NCBI RefSeq assembly: GCF_000306765.2
Contig: NC_017941.2
Location: 1,860,001-1,924,000, forward strand
DNA: 64,000 bases
Reading direction: 5' to 3'
Origin: Haloferax mediterranei ATCC 33500
GTDB lineage: Archaea > Halobacteriota > Halobacteria > Halobacteriales > Haloferacaceae
This document shows positions 44,930 through 53,427 of the stretch, one piece after another (position 1 is the stretch's first letter; the number at the start of each line of letters is the position of its first letter). A program made the position numbers and the translations under genes. The notes under the pieces were generated by a model. It was not told the origin of the DNA and made no database searches. It was given only the letters and a program-made list of their open reading frames with translations.

Positions 44930-45220
44930 ATGCCGAGCTCCAACGGTCCGATGAAGGGGACGCGAGGAAAGCTCTCGAACAAGCCGCGCGAGCGCGGCAC
45001 TTCGCCGCCGCAGCGCGCTATCGCGGAATTCGAGGAGGGCCAGAAGGTCCACCTCAACCTCGACCCGAGCGTGCGTGATGGTCGGTTCCACCCGCGTTTC
45101 AACGGTCTCACCGGTGAGGTCGTCGGAAAGCAGGGCCGCGCGTTCAAGGTCCAGATCAACGACGGCGGCAAAGAGAAGATGGTAATCGCCCGACCTGCTC
45201 ACCTGCGCGCCCAGCAGTAA
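44930..45220 (+). CDS. rpl21e: 50S ribosomal protein L21e
   Basis: A 96-residue eL21. It starts [20 protein letters not shown] and contains [47 protein letters not shown], the family SH3-like core. It heads the conserved archaeal order L21e-rpoF-DUF655-ksgA and is 3 bp from rpoF. Confidence 0.96.
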
Positions 45221-45223
45221 GCG

Positions 45224-45580
45224 ATGACCATCTTCAAAGAAAAGCTCGACGAGGAGTATCTAACGACCTCCGAGGTCAAGGAGCTGCTCGCCGAGGTTGA
45301 GGCGGAGCGCGCTGCCGACGAAGAGCGTGAGATGCGCTACGAACTGGCTCGTGCAATCGAACACGTCAACCGGTTCGCCCACCTCGACCCCGAGGAATCT
45401 CGCGAACTCGTCGAGGAGCTCGCCGAGCTCGAAAAGGTCGACAATCCGACTGCTATCAAAGTCGCAGACCTCCTGCCGCAGTCGCGTGACGAACTGCGTG
45501 CGGTGTTCGCCCAACAGCGCTACGCGCTCTCTGGCGACGAACTCGACGAAATTCTGAACATCGTCGCAAAGTACGTCTGA
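45224..45580 (+). CDS. rpoF: DNA-directed RNA polymerase subunit F (Rpo4)
   Basis: A 118-residue Rpb4-type subunit. With RpoE it forms the polymerase stalk that binds exiting RNA. MTIFKEKLDEEYLTTSEVKELLAEVE and the C-terminal LPQSRDELRAVFAQQRYALSGDELDEILNIVAKY match archaeal RpoF. The gene order between L21e and DUF655 supports the call. Confidence 0.95.
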   Translation: MTIFKEKLDEEYLTTSEVKELLAEVEAERAADEEREMRYELARAIEHVNRFAHLDPEESRELVEELAELEKVDNPTAIKVADLLPQSRDELRAVFAQQRYALSGDELDEILNIVAKYV

Positions 45581-45603
45581 CCGCGCGACGGCGCGGCCTA
45601 CTA

Positions 45604-45611
45604 TTTAAATA
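45604..45611 (+). promoter_or_regulatory. TATA box of the DUF655 gene (leaderless)
   Basis: TTTAAATA is centred 27 nt before the ATG at 45634, so DUF655 and genes after it can also be transcribed independently of L21e-rpoF. Confidence 0.6.
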
Positions 45612-45633
45612 TCGGCTCACCGTAACTACTGAC

Positions 45634-46224
45634 ATGACACGTTCGGAGAGCGGTGACGCCGACGCCACGGCCGAGTACGTTATCGTGCTCGATGTACTCC
45701 GCCACGGGCGTCAAGGAGACGGCCAACGGCGATTCGACGCGGAACCTATCGCGTACGCGCTCGGTGAGTCGGACTTCCGTCTCCTCGAGTTGACCCTGGT
45801 AGAAGATGCCGACGTGAGTATCGGTGACAGACTTGTCGTGTCACCGACCGCCGACCGTGAAGCAATTCAGTCGGTCGAGGAAGTGTCCTACGATGACCTC
45901 TCGAACACCGCAACCGCCGAGGTGGAGTACGTCGTCGAGGATATCGTCGAAGCCAACGAACAACGCTTCACCGACTTCTACAACGATGCACAGCCGATTA
46001 CCCTGCGACTCCACCAGCTTAATTTACTCCCGGGTATCGGGAAGAAACTCCGGGACAAAATCCTCGAAGAACGCAAGCGTCACGGGCCGTTCGACTCGTT
46101 CGAGGACCTCCAAGAGCGCGTCTCCGGACTTCACCATCCGAAAGATGTGATTGTCGAGCGAATCATCGATGAACTGCAGGACAACGACGTGAAGTACAAG
46201 ACGTTCGTCAGAAACGACGGATAA
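45634..46224 (+). CDS. DUF655 nucleic-acid-binding protein
   Basis: A 196-residue archaeal protein. It begins with an acidic segment, then YVIVLDVLRHGRQGDGQ and an OB-like region (VEDADVSIGDRLVVSPT). The C-terminal helix-hairpin-helix part is NLLPGIGKKLRDKILEERKRHGPFDSFEDLQERV. The family is archaea-specific and always near rpl21e, rpoF and ksgA, so it probably acts in RNA or ribosome processing. No enzyme activity is established to my knowledge. Confidence 0.9.
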   Translation: MTRSESGDADATAEYVIVLDVLRHGRQGDGQRRFDAEPIAYALGESDFRLLELTLVEDADVSIGDRLVVSPTADREAIQSVEEVSYDDLSNTATAEVEYVVEDIVEANEQRFTDFYNDAQPITLRLHQLNLLPGIGKKLRDKILEERKRHGPFDSFEDLQERVSGLHHPKDVIVERIIDELQDNDVKYKTFVRNDG

Positions 46225-46267
46225 GCGGAACGGGACTTTTACCCGCTCCCACACGATATCTCTCCCA

Positions 46268-47131
46268 ATGACGAGCGACGGAAGCGAACAGGTTCGTGAG
46301 GCCGCGGCACGCGACCCTGACGCCCTCATCCGACGGGCCGGCGTCCGCGGCGACCCGGATCGAGACCAGCACTTTCTCGTCGACGACCGCGTTGTCGACC
46401 GAATTCCGACGTACCTCCCTGATGATACCGACCACTCACACGTCCTCGAAATCGGTGGCGGCCCCGGCGTTCTCACCGACCGCCTCCTCGCAGTTGCCGA
46501 CCGCGTGACGGTCGTCGAACAGGACCGGACGTTCGCCGACCACCTGCGCCGTGAGTTCTCCGATCCGGTCGAAGCCGACCGCCTTACGGTTATCGAAGGC
46601 GACGCGCTGGAAGCCGACCTCCCCGAGTTCACGGCGTGTGTCTCGAACCTCCCGTACGGTATCTCCTCGGAGATTTCGTTCCGCCTCCTGCCACGCGGAA
46701 AGCCGCTCGTGCTCATGTTCCAAAAGGAGTTCGGCGAGCGGATGGCCGCCGAATCCGGCACGTCCGAATACGGCAGACTCTCGGTAAGCGCCCAGCACTA
46801 CGGCGATGTCGAAGTCTGCGAAATCGTCCCCCGAGAGGCGTTCGACCCGAAACCGGCGGTTCAAAGCGCAATCGTCCGCGTGACGCCGCGCGACCCGGAC
46901 TACGAGGTCGACAACGAGGAGTTCTTCTTCGACTTCGTGAAGGCGCTGTTTACCCAGCGTCGCAAAACCATCCGAAACGGCATCCGAAATACGTCGCACA
47001 TCTCCGGACTCTCCGACCCAGAAGCCGTCGTCGAGGCGGCCGACGAAGACGTACTCCGGAAACGCGCCGGAAACATGGCCCCCGCGGAGTTCGCCGAACT
47101 CGCTCAACTCGCCGCGTCCGTCGGCTTATAA
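46268..47131 (+). CDS. ksgA: 16S rRNA dimethyladenosine transferase (KsgA/Dim1)
   Basis: A 287-residue SAM-dependent enzyme that dimethylates two adjacent adenosines at the 3' end of 16S rRNA. Motif I is LEIGGGPGVLTDRLL, the acidic loop is VEQDRTFADHL, and the catalytic motif IV is NLPYGISSEISF. QHFLVDDRVVDRI-like sequence precedes motif I. An acidic N-terminal extension of about 35 residues is extra relative to bacterial KsgA. Confidence 0.95.
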   Translation: MTSDGSEQVREAAARDPDALIRRAGVRGDPDRDQHFLVDDRVVDRIPTYLPDDTDHSHVLEIGGGPGVLTDRLLAVADRVTVVEQDRTFADHLRREFSDPVEADRLTVIEGDALEADLPEFTACVSNLPYGISSEISFRLLPRGKPLVLMFQKEFGERMAAESGTSEYGRLSVSAQHYGDVEVCEIVPREAFDPKPAVQSAIVRVTPRDPDYEVDNEEFFFDFVKALFTQRRKTIRNGIRNTSHISGLSDPEAVVEAADEDVLRKRAGNMAPAEFAELAQLAASVGL

Positions 47132-47134
47132 TCC

Positions 47135-48358
47135 ATGACACTCCCCGCGCTCGATGCGCTTTTGACCCCGCTGTTGCTCCGTTCGACCAGTATCGCCCTC
47201 CAGACTAACGGGTTCGTGGACTTCGAAGCGTGGTTCCCCACGTTCGAACTTCGCCTTGCTGCCAGTATCTTCGTCGCCGCCGCCGTCATCGCAATCTGGC
47301 GACTCGGCGCTCGTCTCCACGATATGGACGTCGAAGGGGTTTCTTCCCCTGTCTGGCACCTCGGGGTCACAGTGCTTCGCCTCACCGGTGTTGTTTTCGG
47401 TGGTACGTTCTTATTCGCGGTCTGGTCGCTTTCGGGCGACATCGGCACGCTCTCCGAGCAGTACAACCTCGGAAAGGAGACGCTCATTCGCGTCAGTCTC
47501 TCGGCCGCCTTCCTCGTCGGCGCGTACGTATTGACATCGGTTCTCGGACGGTTTATCAAGGAAATCGCGAGTACGCGCCCCGAGATATCCGACCACCAGC
47601 GCGAGATAATCTATCGTCTCGCACAGGTCACGACGTATCTCGTCGCCACCGCTGTCGTTCTCGGTATCTGGGAGGTAAATCTCGGTGGTCTCCTCGTCGG
47701 TGCCGGGTTCCTCGGCATCGTCGTCGGTATGGCCGCGAGACAGACGCTCGGCGCGCTCATCGCCGGGTTCGTGCTGATGTTCTCTCGGCCGTTCGAAATC
47801 GGCGACTGGGTCGAAGTCGGAAATCACGAGGGTATCGTCACCGAAATCACGGTCGTGAACACGCGAATCCAGACGTTCGACGGGGAGTTCGTGATGATTC
47901 CCAACGACGTGGTGAGTTCCGAGAGCCTCGTCAACCGGAGTCGAAAAGGACGACTCCGCCTCGATATCGACGTCGGTGTCGACTACGAAACCGACCTCGA
48001 CCACGCCGCATCGGTGGCGCAGGCCGCCGTCGAAGAGCTCGACGAGGTGCTGTCGGTGCCGAAACCGCAGGTGGTCGCCAAGCAGTTCGGCGATTCGGCT
48101 GTCGTGCTCGGCGTGCGCCCGTGGATCGACCGCCCGAGCGCCCGCCGTCGATGGCGCGCACGAACCGCCGCCATCGGAGCTATCCACGAGGCGTTCGCCG
48201 ACGAGAATATCACCATCCCGTTCCCGCAGCGCGAACTCTCGGGACGAGAGCAATCAGGGGCGGTTCCTCTCACCGACGGGCCGTCTACGGCAGCGCCAGA
48301 GGCCGACGGCGGCGTCGGCAAGACGGAAGACGCCGACGCAGTAGGTGATGACAGATGA
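47135..48358 (+). CDS. Mechanosensitive ion channel of the MscS family
   Basis: A 407-residue protein. Several transmembrane helices (for example LRLAASIFVAAAVIAIW, VTTYLVATAVVLGIW) precede the pore helix LLVGAGFLGIVVGMAARQTLGALIAGFVLMFSRPFEIGDWVEV, the MscS core. A beta domain (GIVTEITVVNTRIQTFDGEFVMIPN) and a cytoplasmic mixed domain follow, with an acidic tail. It releases solutes on osmotic downshock. It is 3 bp after ksgA and overlaps the next gene, so the three are one operon. Confidence 0.92.
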   Translation: MTLPALDALLTPLLLRSTSIALQTNGFVDFEAWFPTFELRLAASIFVAAAVIAIWRLGARLHDMDVEGVSSPVWHLGVTVLRLTGVVFGGTFLFAVWSLSGDIGTLSEQYNLGKETLIRVSLSAAFLVGAYVLTSVLGRFIKEIASTRPEISDHQREIIYRLAQVTTYLVATAVVLGIWEVNLGGLLVGAGFLGIVVGMAARQTLGALIAGFVLMFSRPFEIGDWVEVGNHEGIVTEITVVNTRIQTFDGEFVMIPNDVVSSESLVNRSRKGRLRLDIDVGVDYETDLDHAASVAQAAVEELDEVLSVPKPQVVAKQFGDSAVVLGVRPWIDRPSARRRWRARTAAIGAIHEAFADENITIPFPQRELSGREQSGAVPLTDGPSTAAPEADGGVGKTEDADAVGDDR

Positions 48359-48951
48359 CCGACCTCGCCGAACGCCGCGGTATGAACACGTCCGTATACC
48401 AACCGGCTGAAGACTCCGGACTTCTCGCGCAGGCGGCGCTCGGCCGCGTCAGTGGGCGCGTCCTCGAAGTCGGAACCGGTTCGGGGTGGGTCGCCGCACA
48501 ACTCGCCGAGAAGACGGACGCCGAGGTTGTCGCAAGCGACCTGAATCCGCACGCATGCAAGCAGGCCGCCGAGCGGTCAGCGTCTCTTCGCGCCGACGGG
48601 GACCGCGGCTTCGAGGTTGTCCGCGGGAACCTCGTCGAACCGTTCCGCGACGACTCGTTCGACGCGGTGGCATTCAACCCGCCGTACCTCCCAGAAGACC
48701 TCGAAGCGGCCCGAGACGACTGGATGGAAGTCGCACTCACCGGTGGCGAAGACGGCCGCGAAATCATCGACCCCTTCCTCGACACCGTCGGTCGCGTCCT
48801 CAAACCGGGCGGTGAGGTGTTCCTTCTCGTAAGTAGCCTCACCGGCTACGACGAGGTGCTCGCCCGCGCCGAGTCGAACGGCTTCGGCCACGAGGTCGTC
48901 GTTCAGGAGTCCTACCCCTACGAGACGCTCACAGTTCTCGCACTAAAATAA
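48355..48951 (+). CDS. HemK/PrmC-like protein methyltransferase (Mtq2 type)
   Basis: A 198-residue SAM-dependent methyltransferase without the bacterial PrmC N-terminal domain. It has SVYQPAEDSGLLAQAAL, motif I LEVGTGSGWVAAQLAE, and the NPPY catalytic motif in AFNPPYLPEDLEA, which acts on glutamine or asparagine. Archaeal and eukaryotic members methylate the GGQ motif of release factor aRF1 or N6-adenine-type substrates; the former is more likely here. It overlaps the MscS gene by 4 bp. Confidence 0.9.
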   Translation: MTDLAERRGMNTSVYQPAEDSGLLAQAALGRVSGRVLEVGTGSGWVAAQLAEKTDAEVVASDLNPHACKQAAERSASLRADGDRGFEVVRGNLVEPFRDDSFDAVAFNPPYLPEDLEAARDDWMEVALTGGEDGREIIDPFLDTVGRVLKPGGEVFLLVSSLTGYDEVLARAESNGFGHEVVVQESYPYETLTVLALK

Positions 48952-48978
48952 CTGGCGCGCATTTGTCGATACAGGAAA

Positions 48979-48986
48979 TATTATAC
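48979..48986 (+). promoter_or_regulatory. TATA box of the methionine synthase pair (leaderless)
   Basis: TATTATAC lies about 28 nt upstream of the ATG at 49011, which supports that ATG over the GTG at 49008. Confidence 0.5.
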
Positions 48987-49010
48987 TCCGTCATTTCTTA
49001 GCGGCGAGTG

Positions 49011-50018
49011 ATGACTGAACTCGTCTCGACTACACCGGGATTGTATCCCCTCCCGGATTGGGCGAAGCAAGACCTCTCAGACCTCAAAGGGCACCAGAAA
49101 CACGACCTCATCTCCGGCGACGAGGGCGCGGACATCGTAAGCGCGTACGAGCGCGCCCGCGAAGAAGTCGTCTCGGAGCAGGTCGACGCCGGTCTCGACC
49201 GCGTCGTCGAGGGCCAACTCCGCTGGGACGACATGCTCGCGCATCCGCTGACCGTCCACGAGAACGTCGAGACGGGCGGCATCGTCCGCTACTACGACAA
49301 CAACAACTTCTACCGCGACCCGCAGGTCCGCGGCGAACTCACCTTCTCCGGTGACGTCGCGGCCGAACTGGACGCGACTGCCGACCTCCTCGGCGACGAG
49401 TCGCTACAGGCCGTCCTCCCCGGGCCGTACTCCCTTGCGGACCTCGCGACCGACGAGCACTACGGCGACGACGCCGAGTTCCTCGACGCCGTCGGCGACT
49501 TCCTCGCCGGCGAAGTCGACGCCTTCCCGGAACACGAGACGCTGTTCCTCCTCGAACCCTCTCTCGTGTTCTCGCCGCCAGGCGAAGACATCGACGCACA
49601 GGTCCCCGAAGCAATCTCCGCCGTCGCCGACGCGACCGATGCAAACGTCGTCGTCCACACTTACTGGGGCGCACTCGAAGAGAAAGTCTACGCGCACCTG
49701 ATGGACGCCGATGTCGACGCGCTCGGGTTCGACTTCGTCGCTGGCGACCGCGACCAGACGCTCTACAACGTCAACGAGTACGGTACGAAAGACGACATCG
49801 CCCTCGGTCTCGTCGACGGCCAGAACACGCTGGTCGAAGACCCCGAGACAGTTCGCGAGCGCGTCGAGTGGACCCTCGACCACGTTCAGAGCCAGACCTT
49901 CGACACCGCCTACGTGACCACCAACACCGAACTGTTCTACCTGCCGGAGAACCGCGCCACGGAGAAACTCGCCGCCCTCGCCGCTGCGACCGAGGAGACA
50001 CAGGAGGTGGAAGCATGA
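49011..50018 (+). CDS. MetE-like protein lacking the zinc cysteines (methionine synthase partner)
   Basis: A 335-residue TIM-barrel protein of the UroD/MetE group: VSTTPGLYPLPDWAKQDLSDLKGHQK, EGQLRWDDMLAHPL, VVVHTYWGALEEKVYAHL. At the place where active MetE proteins have His-x-Cys, this one has HTY, and no C-terminal zinc cysteine is present. It resembles how the N-terminal barrel of full-length MetE has lost zinc. It overlaps the zinc-competent gene by 4 bp, so the two probably work as one enzyme. Confidence 0.82.
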   Translation: MTELVSTTPGLYPLPDWAKQDLSDLKGHQKHDLISGDEGADIVSAYERAREEVVSEQVDAGLDRVVEGQLRWDDMLAHPLTVHENVETGGIVRYYDNNNFYRDPQVRGELTFSGDVAAELDATADLLGDESLQAVLPGPYSLADLATDEHYGDDAEFLDAVGDFLAGEVDAFPEHETLFLLEPSLVFSPPGEDIDAQVPEAISAVADATDANVVVHTYWGALEEKVYAHLMDADVDALGFDFVAGDRDQTLYNVNEYGTKDDIALGLVDGQNTLVEDPETVRERVEWTLDHVQSQTFDTAYVTTNTELFYLPENRATEKLAALAAATEETQEVEA

Positions 50019-51088
50019 GCCGAAACGTCCAGAACCGCGAGCAGTTCCGCCCCGAGGGCCACGAAAACGAACATTTCCTGCTCACGACGGTCGTCGGGTC
50101 GTACCCGAAGCCCAAGTGGCTCAACCGCGCGACCGACCTCGCGGAGGACCCCGATTCGAAGTTCACAGAAGAGCACCTCCACGAGGCGCACGACGACGCG
50201 TGCCGGGCTATCGTCGACGAACACGAACGCGCCGGTCTCGACACCGTCGTCGACGGCGAGATGCGCCGCAACGAGATGGTCGAATACTTCGCCCACCGCA
50301 TCCCGGGCTACGAGTTCAACGGTCCGGTGAAAGTGTGGGGCCACAACTACTTCGACAAGCCCTCGGTCATCGGTGAAGTCGAGTACGACGAACCGTGGCT
50401 GGTCGACGAGTTCGAATTCACCCGCAACGCCGCTTCCCGCCCGGTCAAGGTGCCAATTACGGGTCCGTACACCCTCGCCAGTTGGTCGTTCAACGAGCAC
50501 TACGACTCGGAAGCAGAACTCGCGTACGCGCTTGCCGACCTCGTCAACGAGGAAATCGAGCAACTCGTCGAGGCGGGCGCGACGTATATCCAAATCGACG
50601 AACCCGCGCTGGCGACGACGCCAGACGACCACGCCATCGTCGGGGAGTGTCTCGAACGCATCGTCGCGGGCGTCCCCGACGAGGTTCGTATCGGCCTGCA
50701 CGTCTGTTACGGCGACTACTCGCGTATCTACCCTGAACTCAACGACTACCCAATCGACGAGTTCGACGTGGAACTCTGCAACGGCGGGTACGAGCAGATA
50801 GACGTGTTCACCGACCCCGAGTTCGAACCCGACCTTGCACTCGGCGTCGTCGACGTACACACCGCCGAGGTCGAGACGGTCGAAGAAATCAAGGAGAACA
50901 TCAAACAGGGTCTGAAGGTCGTTCCACCGGAGAGACTCACCGTCTCACCCGACTGCGGCGTGAAACTCCTCCCGCGCGAAGTCGCGTACGAGAAGATGAA
51001 GAACATGGTCACGGCCGCTCGCGAAGTCGAAGCCGAACTCGACGCTGGCGAAATCGACCTTACTGCGCCCGTCCCGCAGGCCGACTGA
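50015..51088 (+). CDS. metE: Methionine synthase, cobalamin-independent, zinc-binding subunit (MetE type)
   Basis: A 357-residue protein equal to the C-terminal barrel of MetE. It transfers a methyl group to homocysteine. LLTTVVGSYPKPKWL is the start, and the zinc ligands are visible in IGLHVCYGDYS (His, Cys) and SPDCGVKLLPRE (Cys). Archaeal MetE proteins of this size often use methylcobalamin or another methyl donor instead of folylpolyglutamate; the donor is not known here. An aggaggtgg ribosome-binding sequence lies within the upstream gene's end. Confidence 0.9.
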   Translation: MSRNVQNREQFRPEGHENEHFLLTTVVGSYPKPKWLNRATDLAEDPDSKFTEEHLHEAHDDACRAIVDEHERAGLDTVVDGEMRRNEMVEYFAHRIPGYEFNGPVKVWGHNYFDKPSVIGEVEYDEPWLVDEFEFTRNAASRPVKVPITGPYTLASWSFNEHYDSEAELAYALADLVNEEIEQLVEAGATYIQIDEPALATTPDDHAIVGECLERIVAGVPDEVRIGLHVCYGDYSRIYPELNDYPIDEFDVELCNGGYEQIDVFTDPEFEPDLALGVVDVHTAEVETVEEIKENIKQGLKVVPPERLTVSPDCGVKLLPREVAYEKMKNMVTAAREVEAELDAGEIDLTAPVPQAD

Positions 51089-51198
51089 GCGCCACCAGCT
51101 CGATTCCTGCGCATCTTTTGTCAGTCTCGGTTTGCTGATTGTCCTCGTTGATAACTGATTTGTCAATAGTTAACAACTGACACAACGTAGTATCGTGT

Positions 51199-51696
51199 AT
51201 GAGTTCTGAATCAGTCGCACCGGAGACAGAGAACATCGAACTCTGCCGTCGATACGTCGAAGAGTTCGCGAATACGGGTGACGAAACCGTCGCTGTGGCG
51301 GTGCTCCACGAAGATGTACTCACCCACCAGCTAGGTATTGGTGAAGACCGCATGGGTCGAGACGCGCTTGTCGAGCAGATACTCAGTTTCCGCGAGGCAG
51401 TCCCAGACTGGCACCTGACGGTCGAAGATGTAACCGCACAGGATGACCGGGTGATGTTCCGCCTGACGGCCCGTGGGACGCCGAAGAAAGCGTGGAGAAA
51501 CCTCGTTCCGACGGGCCGGTCGTTCGAGGCGGACGCATTCTTCGCGTTCCGTGTTGAAGATGGGCGCATCGTCGAACAGTGGAACCTGGTGAACCTGATG
51601 GGAATCTCCCGGCAACTCGGGATGATGCCGCCGACGCCGCGAGCCATCGCAAAGATGATTTCGCACCGTCTCAGGTCCCGGTTCGGGTCAGCGTAG
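51199..51696 (+). CDS. SnoaL-like/ester-cyclase-type NTF2-fold protein
   Basis: A 165-residue protein. IELCRRYVEEFANTGDETVAVAVLHEDVLTHQLG, then GRDALVEQILSFREAVPDWHLTVEDVTAQDDRVMFRLTARGTP, is the SnoaL-like pattern of predicted ester cyclases. These NTF2-fold proteins vary widely in function and I cannot name a substrate. It is a single gene with its own upstream AT-rich spacer, and the next gene (ndk) converges on it. Confidence 0.8.
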   Translation: MSSESVAPETENIELCRRYVEEFANTGDETVAVAVLHEDVLTHQLGIGEDRMGRDALVEQILSFREAVPDWHLTVEDVTAQDDRVMFRLTARGTPKKAWRNLVPTGRSFEADAFFAFRVEDGRIVEQWNLVNLMGISRQLGMMPPTPRAIAKMISHRLRSRFGSA

Positions 51697-51872
51697 CTGC
51701 CCATAGGACAGCCCCGAGCTATCCCGAGAAACAGTCGGAGAACGTCGGGTGCTACCCACCCGCACATTCCGCGCCGAGAGTAGCCCTCTCGTCGAAGAGA
51801 GCGCGGACGAGAGGGAGTACGACGTAGCCGCCGCTCCTCTCGGGCAAGAAACTGAAAATCGGTGACGAGAGC

Positions 51873-52337
51873 TTACTCGTAGAGCCAGGTCTCGTCGATG
51901 CGCTCGTAGTCGACCAGTTCTTCTTCGTCGAAGAACAGGGCGATTTCGCGCTCGTTTGCGCCCTCGTCCTCGTGGTCGGAGCCGTGGATGACGTTCCGAC
52001 CGAGGTCGAGACCGTAGTCACCGCGGATAGTACCGGGGGCGGATGCTGCGGGGTCGGTCTCGCCCATCATACGGCGGACCTGACGCGTCGCGTCCTGACC
52101 TTCCCAGACCATCGCGAAGACGGGACCGGACGTGATGAAGTCGACGAGACCCTCGAAGAAGGGCTTGCCCTCGTGTTCGCCGTAGTGCTCGTGGGCGAGT
52201 TCCTCGTCGATCTGCATGAACTTCCCGGCGACCATCTTGAGACCGCGGTCCTCGAATCGGGAGACGATGTCTCCGATGAGTCCGCGCTGGACGCCGTCCG
52301 GTTTGACCATCACGAAGGTGCGCTCGGCGTCGGACAT
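51873..52337 (-). CDS. ndk: Nucleoside diphosphate kinase
   Basis: A 154-residue enzyme that balances NTP pools. [39 protein letters not shown] is the start, and the active-site histidine is in [22 protein letters not shown]. The stop lies in a spacer that holds nothing else clear. Translation from L24e to NDK is direct, with the L24e stop next to this ATG. Confidence 0.97.
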   Translation of the reverse strand: MSDAERTFVMVKPDGVQRGLIGDIVSRFEDRGLKMVAGKFMQIDEELAHEHYGEHEGKPFFEGLVDFITSGPVFAMVWEGQDATRQVRRMMGETDPAASAPGTIRGDYGLDLGRNVIHGSDHEDEGANEREIALFFDEEELVDYERIDETWLYE

Positions 52338-52541
52338 TTAGTTGTCCTCCTCCGCACGGCCGCTTGCGCGGCGGCCGGCTTCCGTCCACTCAAGGTCGCG
52401 AGCCTCGCGACCGAGGAAGTAGTTCTTCTCGGCCTTCGAGTTCTTGAAGTGAAGGATGGTTCCGTCGGTCTTGACGTACATCGTGCCCGTTCCGGGCTCG
52501 ATCTCTTCACCGCTGTAGTCACACGTGCGCTTCTCGACCAT
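52338..52541 (-). CDS. rpl24e: 50S ribosomal protein L24e, zinc-depleted form
   Basis: A 67-residue eL24. VEKRTCDYSGEEIEPGTGTMYVKTDGTILHFKNSKAEKNYFLGREARDLEWTEAGR matches the family, but only one of the usual four zinc cysteines (CxxC..C..C) remains: the second is Ser-Gly (CDYSG), and the HFCSSKC-like pair is HFKNSKAEK. It therefore cannot form the normal zinc site. Gene order L7Ae-S28e-L24e-NDK is the classical archaeal one. Confidence 0.92.
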   Translation of the reverse strand: MVEKRTCDYSGEEIEPGTGTMYVKTDGTILHFKNSKAEKNYFLGREARDLEWTEAGRRASGRAEEDN

Positions 52542-52543
52542 TG

Positions 52544-52768
52544 TTACTGTCCTCCGATGGAGTCGGCGTCACGCTGGGTCTCGCGGAGCTGGAGAATGTC
52601 GCCCTCACGGACGGGACCCAGCACGTTTCGCGTGATGATACGGCCCTTGTTGGAGCCTTCACGGATGCGGCACTTGACCTGCATGGCCTCGCCGTGCATC
52701 CCTGTCTTTCCAACGACTTCGATGACTTCAGCAGGCGTCGAGTCGCTGGCTTGTTCGTCCGCGCTCAT
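52544..52768 (-). CDS. rps28e: 30S ribosomal protein S28e
   Basis: A 74-residue eS28 with an OB-fold. [58 protein letters not shown] is the whole family consensus. An acidic N-terminus of about 12 residues ([10 protein letters not shown]) is extra. It lies between L7Ae and L24e with gaps of 6 and 2 bp. Confidence 0.96.
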   Translation of the reverse strand: MSADEQASDSTPAEVIEVVGKTGMHGEAMQVKCRIREGSNKGRIITRNVLGPVREGDILQLRETQRDADSIGGQ

Positions 52769-52774
52769 GGTCGG

Positions 52775-53137
52775 TTATCGAAGGTCCTCGACCTTAGTCG
52801 CGATGTCCTCGACATCGTCGGACGCTTCACCAGCGTCGACGATGGCGGCCGCGGCACTGCCGACTTCGAGGCCGGCGGCGTGGCCGATGTCGTCCTGCGT
52901 CTCGACAAAGAGGAACGGAATGCCCTTCTCGTCGGCGAGTTCGGGCAGGTGCATGACGATCTCCTCGGGGGAGACGTCTTCCGCGATGAGAACGAGCTGG
53001 GCGTTGCCCCGCTCGATGGACTTGGTCGTTTCGTTGGTTCCTTTCTTCACGATACCAGTATCTCGGGCGACCTCGAGCGCCTCGACGGCGCTGTCAGCGA
53101 GGTCGGCCGGTACGTCGAAGTCTACGTAAACAGCCAT
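52775..53137 (-). CDS. rpl7ae: 50S ribosomal protein L7Ae
   Basis: A 120-residue K-turn-binding protein, in the ribosome, box C/D and H/ACA RNPs and RNase [52 protein letters not shown] contains the RNA-binding NETTK segment. It heads a four-gene operon with S28e, L24e and NDK. An aggtga ribosome-binding sequence precedes the ATG, and a leader of about 120 nt is predicted, which is unusual here as most genes are leaderless. Confidence 0.97.
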
Positions 53138-53185
53138 TGTTGTTCACCTATATCCTGCTCGCGGGCTCGACTCCCTCGCCGGCAC

Positions 53186-53209
53186 ACCGGTTGGTCGGTC
53201 ACAACCGGT
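53186..53209 (-). promoter_or_regulatory. Hairpin in the L7Ae leader with K-loop-like end
   Basis: On the minus strand ACCGGTTG pairs with CAACCGGT (8 bp) around the loop UGACCGAC. The loop can form tandem sheared G-A pairs (UGA..GA), the core of a K-turn or K-loop. L7Ae binds such motifs, and in other archaea it binds its own mRNA leader, so this may be an autoregulation site. The loop is short for a true K-loop. Confidence 0.4.
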
Positions 53210-53282
53210 AGGCACGAAATCCCTACGGCGAGGAGGTTCATCAACCCCGGACAGGCTGTAACCATTCTTTGCTCCGGCCCCC

Positions 53283-53288
53283 ATAAAA
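53283..53288 (-). promoter_or_regulatory. TATA box of the L7Ae operon
   Basis: TTTTAT on the minus strand, in gcgcttttatggggg, predicts a transcription start near 53260 and a leader of about 120 nt. The 290-bp divergent spacer to tmcA holds no other gene. Confidence 0.5.
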
Positions 53289-53427
53289 GCGCTTTCAAAA
53301 TCTCGACGGCGTGCCACGAGTCCGCACGGGACGCGAAAAACGCCGATTTTCACGACTTCGAGTCCGCACACGACTGCCGAACGAAGCGACCGAAGAACGT
53401 GAATAGGCTCGCCAGCATAACGGTGAT

